DNA of 64,000 nt from Malania oleifera (GCF_029873635.1 NC_080422.1:8463764-8527763); one strand, 5' to 3'. Positions 48,048 through 59,203 are shown, counted from the first letter of the stretch. Notes: generated by a model not told the origin, from the sequence alone. Made by a program: numbers and translations.

Positions 48048-49360
48048 ATGGCTCACATTGGTGTATCCCCATTCGTTGAGGGACAGTCACTTACCAGTCC
48101 TCCAGTATTTTGTGGTGTCAACTACACCATGTGGAAGGTTAGAATGACAATATTCTTGAAATCTATGGACTGGAGGGTCTGGCTTGTGATTGCCAAAGGA
48201 AGATGTGCACAAATAAATGAAAATGATTTTAACATGATTAATTATGATGCCATGAACATGTTATATCTTACGTTAGATTTTGATATCTTTGTCGAGTTTG
48301 TGGTATATCAGACTGCACAGGAAATCTGGGATGAATTAGAAAAGTAATATGAAAAATCCCAGGAAATAGAGATGGTAACTCCTCCAGATGATCAAGAGGA
48401 GGTAATTCAAGAGTTAGACATCAACGGCGAGGTATATGATTCTCACTCTAGCCCGTTTGATGGTCTCTGTGATAAATGTTGTATTGGGTCATATACTGAA
48501 TCATCTGCTGATAATGCTGCATATGGTTCATGCGATGTTTACCATGAAAAATCTTGTGATGAATCATATGTTTGCTTGTGTGACATATCAAATGCTGGAC
48601 CATCTGTTGAATATCATAATAATTTTGATAATGATGTTTGTGATGATTCATATATTGAATATTGTAGTTTATTATGGAATGAATCATCTCTTGTGCTTCA
48701 TGATAGTCCTATTGAGCATGCATGCAATGATTCGTATGAAAATTGTTGTGATAATTCTTTTGGTGAATCATGTGCTGATTTGAATATTAAAAGCATGCTA
48801 TCACATGAAGAACTAGAAAATACCTTATTAAAAATGCACAAGTTTCTAGTTAGAATCTCTAAGCATGAAATACGTCTAAAGAATGAGAACAAAAGAATAG
48901 CAAAACAATTAAAGAGGGTGAAAAATTTTCATGCTATTCTTAATAAGAAAAAGGTTGAGAAGATATTGAATATTGCATGCTTGGAAGAAGAAACAGGTGA
49001 TTATTCAAAAATTACTCTTGAGATTAAAAATGATACGAATAATCATAATCAACCCTTCGAACCTAAAACCTAAAGAGAAAACTTTTTTCAAAAAAGGTTC
49101 GAGTTGCTCACATAAAACTGATGATCCAGTCTCACTAAAGAAAGATGGACTAAATAAGCAAAATCCTTCACGTACATTCTATACTTGCTTATTTTGCAAA
49201 TTTGTGTGGCATATGTGGTTTAATTGCCTGCTAAGAAGCGAGAGAGGACTAGAAAAGGAAATGAGATGGATAATCAGTGAAGCAAACCTCATAGGACTTA
49301 AAGAAAAGCAAATTCAAATTGAAAATACATTCTTGATACATTTCCTTAGTTCCTAGGCCT
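48048..49360 (+). pseudogene. Damaged Copia gag of the SIRE-like element
   Basis: Starts MAHIGVSPFVEGQSLTSPPV, then NYTMWKVRMTIFLKSMDW and QTAQEIWDELEK, the N-terminal part of a Copia gag (UBN2-like). A TAA at 48345 follows; the usual core is then missing. The same frame continues to 49073 with a Cys/Asp/Ser-rich stretch made of about four 28-residue repeats (CDESYV, CDDSYI, CNDSYE starts), then a coiled-coil-like region (EELENTLLKMHKFLVRISKH). A different frame (48973-49356) holds CLFCKFVWHMWFNC, a zinc knuckle whose usual Gly before His is Trp. Not functional as a single protein. Confidence 0.7.
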
Positions 49361-50301
49361 AAATTCAGGAGGTTGTGATGACTTTGGTTTGGGAAGTGGT
49401 GTTACTTAAAATGAAAATCTTAGTATACGTACTATCTTGTTATACTAAGAACCTTTATCCACTTCCAAATGGACATGGCATGCACGCCCAGTATTTAGGT
49501 CTAATTGCTTAACCCCTGCCGTCATGAAAAACACAAAGTTGAGCAGCAGTTGTCCATTGCACAAAGTTGAATCTTAGGGCTTCATCTTATATCTCATCCA
49601 TAGGAAATTATCACCAAACCACGATCATACTCGGTGAGTTTTCATTCGTTCATTGATTCATATCCTTGCTCCTTTATGGCATCATCTCTGCAGGATACTC
49701 TGTGATTACCATAGAGCACAAGTTAAGAAAAGCCGCATACTTCGTAGTGCCCGGTACCTAAAATAGGTCGATAAGTTAATTCTCGGTACGCACCTCACTT
49801 GAGTGATATCTCTTCACCAAGAACCCCTAAGAATCATGGCTATACTGTTACACATCAAATCTGGACCTTAGGGAGAACCTTGGATCAAAAATCAAGAAAA
49901 ACTGGGAAAGTCCACTATGCTCGGTCGACCGAGCACTACAGTTATAAAATGCCCCGGTCGGCCAGCCATGTTGACTTTGACCCTTCACGGTCGACCGAAC
50001 CCTCATGAACAAAATGTCTCGGTCGACCGGCAGTTTCGGTTTCCCACTGGTCGACTGAAACATGTCACAATACACCCTTACGGTCGACCGGCCATTCTAG
50101 TTCATTATCACCTCGGTCGACCAAAAGGTGTCGGTACCTGGGGAATTTCAAGCGTTGGTTGACCGTATCTACTCCTGGTCGACCGAGCTGCGATATATAT
50201 GTTGAATCTCTTCATTTTCAGCTCATTTGCACGAGAAATCTTGAGAGATCCTTCCCCATTTCCTAGCAAACCCAATTTCCAAACCTCATAGTTGCACTAC
50301 C
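49361..50301 (+). other. Internal noncoding region with a second GGTCGACC array
   Basis: From 49918 to 50190 about eight GGTCGACCG or near copies recur at 25-50 bp spacing, similar to the LTR arrays. The region ends in a short 5'-leader-like stretch with a TATATAT at about 50195 before the accessory ORF. No coding sequence recognised. Confidence 0.65.
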
Positions 50302-51496
50302 ATGACTCATATTGAAGTACACGATCTTGCACATACCGAGGATGAGTACTTTCTCTGAGACAGATGCAAGATGCGGTACATACGGGAGTTCCATCCCAAG
50401 GAGGCTATACTAGGTAAGATACTCGATTTAGTATTTATGTGCCAGTATTTTCAGAATATATTGGATATGTTCGAGTATCAGGGATGGAGATCCTTTATCT
50501 CCTACCAGCCTGGGGGACATTACCCGACGTTTGTTAGGATGTTTTATGCCAACCTTGGCAATGACGAGAACGGGTATTTCTCCCGTGTTTTGGGGACAGA
50601 TGTGCGCTTTGACGCACAATACATATCTGACGTCCTATACATTGGCCGTGGTGATTTTCAGTGCCCCGAGGTGGGTAACTCCTGGATCCTTGATCAGGGA
50701 TTTACCATAGCCACATTTGCCTCTGACCATGTCTGACCCTGGCACTGCTAGCCAGATCCATCCTCCCCAGTACAGACAGTTCAGCTTAGAGGCTAAGATC
50801 GTGCATCATCTGATCACGTATAATATCCTGCCCAAGGCGGGATCTAGAGTGCACGTCTCCTTTTTAGATTGCTTCGTCATGTGGTGCCTCTTTGCTCGGA
50901 AGAAGTTGGACTTGCCGAGTTTGATTATCCAATGGATGATGGCCAAGACGATTGGCCACCGAGTGATCATGCCATATGGAGGTATCCTGAACAAGTTGTT
51001 CAGAAGTATTGGAGTCACAAGGACGAATGTGGCTTCACTGAAGAGGAGACGACCGGCGGACACCTTCTCTGGAGTGACCCTTAGACTGATGGGGTATGAG
51101 CTCGTAGGGAACGTTTGGGCGTCCTCTAGAGCAGCACATGTTGGGGCCCCACAGGAGCCACCACAGCCTCCACAGCCATCGATGGTGGATCTCATGGCTG
51201 CTATCTCCGGCTTGTCAGACATGTTCATACAGTTTCGAGGATCAGTACAGTCTGACTTGCAGGATCTTGCATCGTCATCCACTGCACTTTGACAGGAGTT
51301 CCAACAGCACTCCATCTCCACTGATAGCCGCCTTATAGACTTGGAGCGGACCATAACAGCTAGCTTCAGTGAGCTGAGTGATCGCATTTAGGAGATGCAG
51401 GATGAGAGAGATAGGATGACAATGGATTTTGATTTTGATGCCGCCGATGGTGGTGATGGAGGAGAGGATGGAGGAGATGATGGAGGAGAGATCTAG
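50302..51496 (+). pseudogene. Accessory ORF with 'putative plant transposon protein'-like domain
   Basis: Starts MTHIEVHDLAHTEDEYFL; a TGA follows, then RYIREFHPKEAILGKILDLV, MFEYQGWRSFISYQ, FVRMFYANLGNDENGYFS. A one-base frameshift at about 50717-50735 leads into EAKIVHHLITYNILPKAGSR, HVSFLDCFVMWCLFARKKLD and MPYGGILNKLFRSIGV. From memory this order matches a domain of unknown function common in plant transposon-encoded proteins (Pfam 'putative plant transposon protein', probably PF20167). The tail has a Pro/Gln linker, a short coiled coil (RLIDLERTITASFSELSDRI) and an Asp/Gly-rich end, with further stops at 51290 and 51389. Position after gag and before the PPT suggests an accessory gene that replaced pol. 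Confidence 0.65.
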
Positions 51497-53069
51497 ACTC
51501 CATAGTTGTCCACAGATCAGATAGCGTGGCCTTGATTCTTTTTGTTTTATTTTATATCATCTGGTCTGTATTAAATAAAACAGCTCTTGCATTTTATTTT
51601 GTACTCTTGTGATATTATTGACATACCACCCTGGTTATTTATGATATATATATACATCTGCAGGTTCTTGACGTGCATGTTCTTGTGGTTAATTGTGTAT
51701 AATATTGAAATACTTGAGTAGTATAGAATGCCTACTGCATGGCGGATGCAGTTGTTGAGAATTGCCTGCTGGTAGATGATAGGTTCTCGTGTGCCCTACT
51801 TCTATAATATTGTCTGTTTGAGAACGTTTTTGTGCAGGTAAAATTTGGGAAATGTCCTGTTTATAGCCGGCATGCTGCCGAATTTTCTGTAGGCATTTGC
51901 CCAAATAATCAAAACAATTACTTGTGTGTGCCAAATGTATATATTCATGTGAAGTAATTGTTTCATAATTTGCATACTTTTAGGGGGAGCATCTAAAAAT
52001 AAAAATGTCCATCTCGTCTTGCTCATAAAATATGCTGGGATTGGATGTATTTTTAATCAAGTGTGGCTTGTGCTCAAATGGAATGCCTTCATCATAGAAT
52101 TGAAACATGTTCTTGTTGCCACTGTTACTTGATTTGCCATATGATCATGCATGTGAATCTTACATTTCTGGATCATTATGGTTATGATTTTTCTGGTCAT
52201 GATTTAGCATTGCATAATTGACAACCCAGAAAAATATTGCTTGATTATCTTGAAATAGAAGTTCTCTTTTTCATCAAGCAACGTCTCAGTACCTGTTGCA
52301 CATATTAAATGGAATATATACATCAATGTATGAAAGCAAGAACTGAACCCATATTGGATATGCTGCATGTCTTGCTAGTGTGCTTACATGCCCTCATGAC
52401 TTGTGCCTTCCATGTCTTAAAATTGTATGTCATGAAATCTTATAAAGATGTTGCGTTATATAACTGGTTTATTGATAATATGTGAAAGTGCATGTGAACT
52501 TGTTGGACTATATTTATGCTCAAACCTTCTTTCTGGTATCATATGCCGTGTGTCCTTAAATCAAAATTTCCACGGGTCTTATGATATATTTCAATGTCAA
52601 ATGGTTTGTGTATATTTCTGGTTTAATCAGGTTTGCTATGTCATTTGAACCTTGTTATCACCAGATATATTGATTATGTGCACACCTTATACTTTTATTG
52701 CACAACTTGTCCAATTCATGTTCATAATTAATATTTCACTTGCTGTAATTAGACCATACTGAAGTATTTGAGTAGTTGTGGATAAATTGTTAGGAAATTT
52801 AAACTCAAACAGGTCATACTTATACAGGATATCTTTTGGAAAGTGCTATTTACAAACGGCACTCTGCCGAAATTTTTCAAAATCCCTTTCCAAAATTATT
52901 CTTGTATAAATGTACTTAACAACCCATGCCTAGACCTTTAATTCCAATGACCCTTTTTGCTGTTGCCAAAAGGGGGAGATGGAAAGAGAGGCAAATTGGA
53001 TGCATCTTGTGAGGGGGAGCCTTCTTAGGGCTTAACCCTATAGTTTTGCCAATCGGGTTTGTCATCATC
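51497..53069 (+). other. Noncoding 3' internal region of the SIRE-like element
   Basis: No domains found. Two imperfect copies of a block (GGAAATGTCCTGTTTATAGC...GGCATGCTGCCGAATTTT at 51848-51890 and GGAAAGTGCTATTTACAAAC...GGCACTCTGCCGAAATTT at 52838-52880) may mark an old duplication of about 1 kb. The end has AAAAGGGGGAGATGG (52970-52983) and GTCATCATCAAAAAGGGGGA. Confidence 0.5.
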
Positions 53070-53083
53070 AAAAAGGGGGAGAA
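53070..53083 (+). other. Polypurine tract of the SIRE-like element
   Basis: AAAAAGGGGGAGAA directly before TGTTGACC; typical of SIRE-type Copia elements. Confidence 0.85.
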
Positions 53084-55316
53084 TGTTGACCTTATAGGTC
53101 ACACCCTGGTTTTGATAATGACAAATACGATTGTATTTAATTCATATCTAGTTCATGTGTGCAGGTTCATATTAGCATATCTTCAGTGGCACGTGAAAAG
53201 CTCAAAGACTTGAAGACAATTTCATACTCTTAATTGTAATAGTTTTTTAAATGAAATTTGTCTGTAATAGTAATTAGGGTTTTCGGTTTGTAATAAGCTC
53301 ACACACATCACATGCATGATTTAATTTGCAAGCTCAAACCGATCCATAGAAAGACCTTAGGGTGAACCTTCGGTCGACCGACACCGGACTTTTTCGGTGA
53401 TCTCAAATTGGACCCCAAGTGACCTTAGGACACTCACCTTTACACTTGTATGTAATAGGCACTTGAATAGGGTTTATATGTTGCAAGAAGGGACCGAAAT
53501 GCACACTTGATGCACTTTCAGTCGACCTGCCAACTCAGTTCAATTTGGCCTGGTCGACCGAAATCGGTCCGGGTCAACTATTTGACCCAGGCCCGGTCGA
53601 CCGAGCCCTTATAGGTCATTTGACCTCGGTCGACCGAACCACCTGCGAGTCAACAGTTTGACCTCCTGGTCGATCGACCAGATATGTACTCCAACTACCT
53701 GGTCGACCGAGGGGTCTTGGGAGGATTCCCAACGGTCTGGTCGACCGAGCCATGGAGTTCAAAAAGGCCCTGGTCGACCGAACCTCGGAGTTTTGGAAAA
53801 TCGCCCTTGCCCGATCGACCGACCACTCAGTTCAAAATGCCCCTGGTCGACCGAGCCACTTGAGTCCTGGTCGACCGAACCACTTTTGGTCGACCGGACC
53901 TCTCGGGTTGTTCCCATTTTTACCGTGGTTAATATTTTTCTAAACTGGGTTAAAATGCCTTAAACATCATTAAACTTTTCTAAAAATACCCTAGAGGTCC
54001 TCAACGGTCATATTTTCTCCCTTGCCTATATATACAAGTTCATTTGAGAAAATTAATGTGAGATTAGCCACCTTGATTAGGGAAGAATTTTCTGAAAAAT
54101 AAAAACCCTATACTACTTATTTTATTACTCAAACCACTCATACTTGCCTTCTAGCATTGCCTACATATTTTGTAAGTTGATTGAGTGTTTTGTTTAATAG
54201 ATTTGCTCTCCTCATCCTATTTGTTTGATGTGATTTTCTTGAGAGCTGAATCTTAGGATTCTTAGGAGGCTTTTGCTAATAAGCATTTCCTAAGAAAACC
54301 TTGTTAGATCTTCTAAGCTTGCATCTTCATTGCAAGATCTTAAGAAGAGGGTATTTTCATTTTGGTTGCAAAAACATTTTCAAATATCTACTGTGTTTTT
54401 ATCTTGAAAATATTTGATGAGATATTTGTTAGTGTGATAAAATCTTTGTTGCAATATTCTTTCACTCATATATTATTTGCTGAATACAAAGATTACACGT
54501 CTTTTGCAAACCAAGCATATACATCGTTTAATACATACATGCTTAAGATATCTTAATGATTGAAATACATAAGACTTGACATCTTTGTGTGAAACTATTT
54601 GTTGAATATCTTGTGATACAATGATTTTTTGTTTGACACTCTCACGTACGCTTTACACCGATAGAAAATACCTTTGAGAGTTGAATCATCTAGACCACAT
54701 TGAGCTTACATATTATTTCATATTTGTGGTGTATATTATTGCTCGCATCCGGGTACATATCTGCTTTACACGAAAGCACAATCACTGTACCATTTGATTG
54801 TAATACACTTTGGTTGTATTTCCAGGCACGGGCCTGAAGAGGGAGACTAGCCCCGGAATAGTCCCGGATTGGCTTACACCCGGTTAGGAAAGCTAGGTGC
54901 GTCGTCCTGTTAAGGCATGTAGGTTGAGGTCAGCCCCGCTAATTGACCTGGTTAAGGTTGAGGTCAGCCCTGTGTTAATTTGACCTGGTTGTAAACGATG
55001 CCGCTCCACCCTTAAATGAGCTATTAGTGGAACCCTCTAGCTTGCGAGCTTGAGGCGGGGACGTAAGCACTGTTGGCCGAACCTCGATAACATATCGTGT
55101 GTTTATTTACATTTCTGCACTTTACATTTACCGCACGCATATGTTATTATGTGAATGATGCGCTTAACTTAAATTTCCACATATCTTTTACATCTGCGCA
55201 TTTGGAATTACATAGACCAATCCTAGGTTTTTTTATACGAGCATTTTATTTAACCTAGGTGATAAATTTGAAAATTCCAATTCACCCCCCCTCTTGGGAA
55301 TACATCAATTCTAACA
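53084..55316 (+). repeat. 3' LTR of the SIRE-like element
   Basis: 2233 bp, uninterrupted. It carries the GGTCGACC array at 53369-53905 and the empty insertion site ACTCT at 54638-54642. Ends CATCAATTCTAACA, followed by TSD TCCGG. Confidence 0.9.
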
Positions 55317-55922
55317 TCCGGTTGACTGGGCTTTGAAGGCCGATCGACTGGGCTTCGCACATTCAAAATAGCACCGGTGGGCTAGGCCTTTAAAATTTGG
55401 CCAAATACGCATGCCGATCGACTAGGCTTCATATGCTTATGGGAGGTCAGTCAACTGGCCCTTTCGTAAAAGTGATCATTTTGACACTCCAATCGATTAT
55501 GCCTATAAGGCCGGTTGACTAGGCCCTTTAAAAAACTTGATTTTGCCTTCTTTTTAAGTTCAAAACCTATTTAAACCTTTTCTATAAGTTAGAAATTTTA
55601 TGAAAAAAATTTCTCAAGTTAATTCGAGGTCTTAAGGTCAATCTTAGGTCATTGGTGAGCTTCAAATTAATTCATATGTTATGCATGCACATTCAAACCT
55701 AATTATTATTACAACTTTAAAAATTAACGAAGTCTTCACACTTTGCTCTCTTGATGTCCCATGGAATATGCCGAGGTATGCTCGTTTAGGTGCTTTTACG
55801 GCTTCCATTTTGCTTCCATCACTTGTGCTTACAGAGATATAAACTTATTCAAATACTTAATACACAAATGAGATGTTGTGGTTGTCATAATCAAAACAGG
55901 GATTAGACTAAAAAACTCAACA
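55317..55922 (-). repeat. Old reverse-oriented LTR, right half
   Basis: Contains CCGGTTGACTGGGC, CCGATCGACTGGGC, GCCGATCGACTAGGC and CCGGTTGACTAGGC at 25-90 bp spacing, a decayed palindrome array like that of the element inserted into it. On the minus strand the LTR begins TGTTGAGTTTTTTAGTC, then TTTTGATTATGACAACCAC, a common Copia LTR start. Confidence 0.55.
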
Positions 55923-56731
55923 TGTATGTATACATGTGTTTGTTGTGGTGCATAGTATTTACTTAATTAATCTTTTCTCATAGTGTCATTTTGTCAAAAG
56001 TTTGTGCATGTGCAAACCCTTATATTTAGGTGATAAGGAAATGTCTTCTATCTTGAAATGAGGGGTAATGTGCCTAGTTCAATCACCTTGAGCCAATTCG
56101 ATGATTTTATTAGACACTTGAACACATGTTCATTTGTATACAATTTTGTTTCTTATATTTTTCAAATACTCAAAATGAATTCAATGATGGAGCTTGAAAG
56201 TGGGGAAATGGAGTCCTTCGATTCTAGAGGTGAGAATAGCCTGTGCAATAGCTAGACTATTTAATATGAAGAGTTTGGTAAATTAAATAAACATGTAAGA
56301 GTCATGAGTCTTGATTGATTAAGTTTAAATGACAATCATAGATTAATCAGGCCTCGTTCATTGGATGAGTGTGTAAAGGGCTCTAATATCCTCCTCCGGC
56401 ATAATTGTTACTCTTGAATCTTATTTTAATTAGAGACAATAGTATGTGAAATTAGGACAAACTTTGCCAATTGCACGATAAGTAATTTAGAAAATTATAC
56501 GAGCTTATAATGAAAGACGACAAATATATAAGTCAGACAAAAGAAGAGATCCACCTTTGAGAGGAAGGATTCCCAAAGCAATAGATGAAGCACAAAATAA
56601 AGTAGAAAATAAAAAGAAGGCTAGGATATTTTAGCAAAGAACTAGCCAAAGCCATAAGAAAGTAAAGGCTCCCTAATAACTGGTAAAGATTATTTGATAT
56701 AGAGATCATAGTTTATGACATATATTTTGTT
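55923..56731. other. Intergenic DNA, no feature recognised
   Basis: Between the old LTR and the subtilase stop codon. Short ORFs only; probably the 3' flank of the subtilase gene. Confidence 0.5.
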
Positions 56732-57772
56732 TCATGTATCTGAAGAAGAGTCATAGATTACTGATCGAACGATTATTGATATCCTCACCGAGTGGCAACC
56801 ATCTACCCAATACAAATTCCCAAATGAGAACTGTCCTTGAACATTTTTTCTTGAGCAAAGTGTCACCTTGTATTTGAGCTTATTTATTGTATGGTCAAAT
56901 GAAAGAAATGACGGCCGTACTACGACACTTATGCCAGGTGGAGCATCAAAGTATGCCGTGTAGAAAGATTTTACTTGCCCAACATTTGTGACTGTTCTTG
57001 ATACAGTAACGCAATGCTTCAGCTCAGGAACAACAATAGATGGTAGATTAAGATTCAGGAGGAAGTTGGCGGTGTTTTGGCATTTGGCGTCAGATCCGGC
57101 GATCATCTTGATTTCAGTATCATTGTAGCCGGAGGAACAGAGAAATTGGAGATAGTCCGAAGGTCCAGCGTCATATATAAGACCGGGATCATGGGCTTTG
57201 TTAAGATTCACAAATCCAGCTCCAAAGTCAAATGGATCAGCTTGTTTGGATGGTAATGATTCCGCAATCGCACTTTGACCATATATATCCGTCAAAAAGG
57301 CTGTGAGAGAGAGAGAGAATGAGTTGTATAATACATTTTGAATACAATCAACTAGTATATATTTTTTAGGAAAAAAACAAATTCTACCAGTTGTGACAAG
57401 CGCAGACTTGATGGCAGCAGGGCTCCAAGTGGGATGAACTTCTTTTACGATAGCAACAATGCCTGATATATGGGGAGCTGCCATGGATGTTCCTGACAAA
57501 ATATTAAATTCTGATTTTGGGGGACTAATTGGAGGCCACGCAGCCAAGATATTAACCCCAGGAGCAGCAATGTGAGGCTGAACAAAATAATGTTTGAATA
57601 AGTTGGTATCAATGATCGGAAAACACAATAAAACATTTATAAAAAAAACATTATTACCTGTAAGATAGTTGGATTAAGAGAACTAGGTCCTCGAGAAGAG
57701 AAGACTGCAACTTTTGGAGCAATTTGTTCTCCTAATTTTGTTATTGTAGGGCCAATCATGACCATAGGATTG
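56732..57772 (-). CDS. SBT3-type subtilisin-like protease, last three exons (partial gene)
   Basis: Plant subtilases are secreted serine proteases. Three minus-strand exons with consistent phases and AG/GT borders: 57772-57658 (VAVFSSRGPSSLNPTILQ), 57577-57388 (IAAPGVNILAAWPP, then the catalytic-Ser motif GTSMAAPHISGIVA) and 57300-56732 (DPFDFGAGFVNLNKAHDPGL, LNLPSIVVPEL, the fibronectin-III-like end TVSRTVTNVG...). They give about 291 residues without a stop, against roughly 750 for a full subtilase. The signal peptide, prodomain and the Asp and His of the triad are not in the window; only 590 bp separate the first visible exon from a Copia insertion. It is a truncated copy or the 3' end of a gene with a long, transposon-filled intron. 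Confidence 0.85.
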
Positions 57773-58365
57773 CTATCACAAGATGGAATCCATTAGAATA
57801 TGGTGTGGTGATATTTGTCAAACAAAAAGGGTGTTGCATTGCATGATAGTAAGACAAAAGCAAGTTTTTTAGAGAGAAAATAAATCCCTTGATATGAAGT
57901 CTTTATATTCAATTGCTTGTACTCCTAATGCAAAGGAAGTTTATGAAGTTTAGTCTTCTGAACTATATGCCAAATATTTTTATACAATGATATACTTGTG
58001 CTGCCAAAAATGAAATCTTAATTTGGTGGATGAGGTGGGCACTAAAGTCAATCCTATACAGTTTTGGATGAGGTGGGCACTAAAGTCAAGTGCATGATTT
58101 AAAAAGCATTGGCATAATAATCAACTATATATAGCATCCTGCTAACAAGTTAGGATTGAAGACAACTTTTCCATATACCCAATCTCAAACAAGGGCAAAA
58201 ATAAAATTAGATAAAATGAGTTAAGAAGGGAACAATATATATTTAACAATATATATTAAATAGTTTTGAAATTATTTGTATATAATTTTATTTTTTTAAT
58301 TTTTCAAATAATTACAAAAAAAAAAAAGCTATCCCAGTTTTTAATTTCCTTTATATAGAAAAATC
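57773..58365. other. Intron or 5' flank of the subtilase fragment
   Basis: AT-rich, no coding sequence matching upstream subtilase domains. An imperfect direct repeat GAGGTGGGCACTAAAGTCAA occurs at 58031-58050 and 58070-58089. Confidence 0.5.
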
Positions 58366-59155
58366 TGTTGGATTTCCCTCCTTGTGAGGCCCAATGCCTT
58401 GAAAAGGTTTATTTGTATTAAAATTTGCTGACTTCCAAGTGGAGCGAAATTTGGAGCATGTCTTCCATGCTTGTCTTCCACTTACACTATCGAACCATGG
58501 AGCTTCTCTCAGACTATGCATTGTGCGCACAAAACAACAATGTAGCAACCCCTTTATTTATATATTCCACTTAGAAGCAAGCCGATCTCTACCTAGTTTC
58601 ATCACTATTTCGGGATTCCACGCACATAGCAATGCCTCACCAGTGCCTCACGCCAGCTTCCAGCTGGTTGTCTTCTCCTCTATAGCAACCGGTCGGCTCC
58701 TACTCTTCTCTACTCCGGCTGTGTGTGTTATTATCAGCTTATTGGAATTTCTCTAATTATGCTACTTTGGTTGATTGTTTGAAGTTTTGTTCGTAATATT
58801 TGGTGAGACTTTTTTCATTTTGCTACATTTGTTAAACACTGTTGTGTATTTGTAAGGCTTATGCCTTTTGTACCAACTTCGTACAAATTTGGTGATAGTG
58901 GATTTGGACTATCGTGCCCTGTGGATGTACCTCAACATTTGAGGGAACCACGTTAAATTTTGTGTCTTATTTTTATTTTGCATTACTCCTTTGATTTACT
59001 TGCAGAAATCGTTTCTTATATATTTTTTCCCCCGTGGAGGTACCTCAACATTTTAGGGAACCACGTTAAATTTTATGTCTTATTTTTACTTATTATTTGC
59101 ATTATTCCATTGATTTACTTGTGGGAATCATTTCGGATATAATTTTTTCCCAACA
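58366..59155 (+). repeat. 5' LTR of the Copia element, with an internal tandem duplication
   Basis: 790 bp, TGTTGGATTTCCC to TTTTTTCCCAACA. A segment of about 113 bp (58921-59033) is repeated at 59034-59147 (GGTACCTCAACATTTNAGGG core); the 3' LTR has one copy only. Confidence 0.85.
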
Positions 59156-59157
59156 AG

Positions 59158-59170
59158 TGGTATCAGAGCC
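59158..59170 (+). other. Primer-binding site of the Copia element
   Basis: TGGTATCAGAGCC, the initiator tRNA-Met complement, two bases after the LTR. Confidence 0.85.
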
Positions 59171-59203
59171 GTGTTATTTGGACTCATAAGGTTTGTGAAA
59201 ATC

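Larger units (their letters stand above)
32316..55316 (+). mobile_element. Non-autonomous Copia/SIRE-like retrotransposon, carrying a nested Ogre-like element
   Basis: LTRs begin TGTTGACCTTATAGGTCACA and end AATTCTAACA; the TSD TCCGG lies at 32311-32315 and 55317-55321. The 5' LTR is 32316-33874 plus 47319-47992 after removing the insertion, 2233 bp in total, the same length as the 3' LTR (53084-55316). The internal region (47993-53083, 5.1 kb) has a Met-type PBS, a damaged gag, an accessory ORF and a GGGGGAGA-type PPT, but no integrase, RT or RNase H. Long LTRs, coiled-coil gag and this PPT suggest the Sirevirus group; it would need enzymes supplied from another element. Confidence 0.85.
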
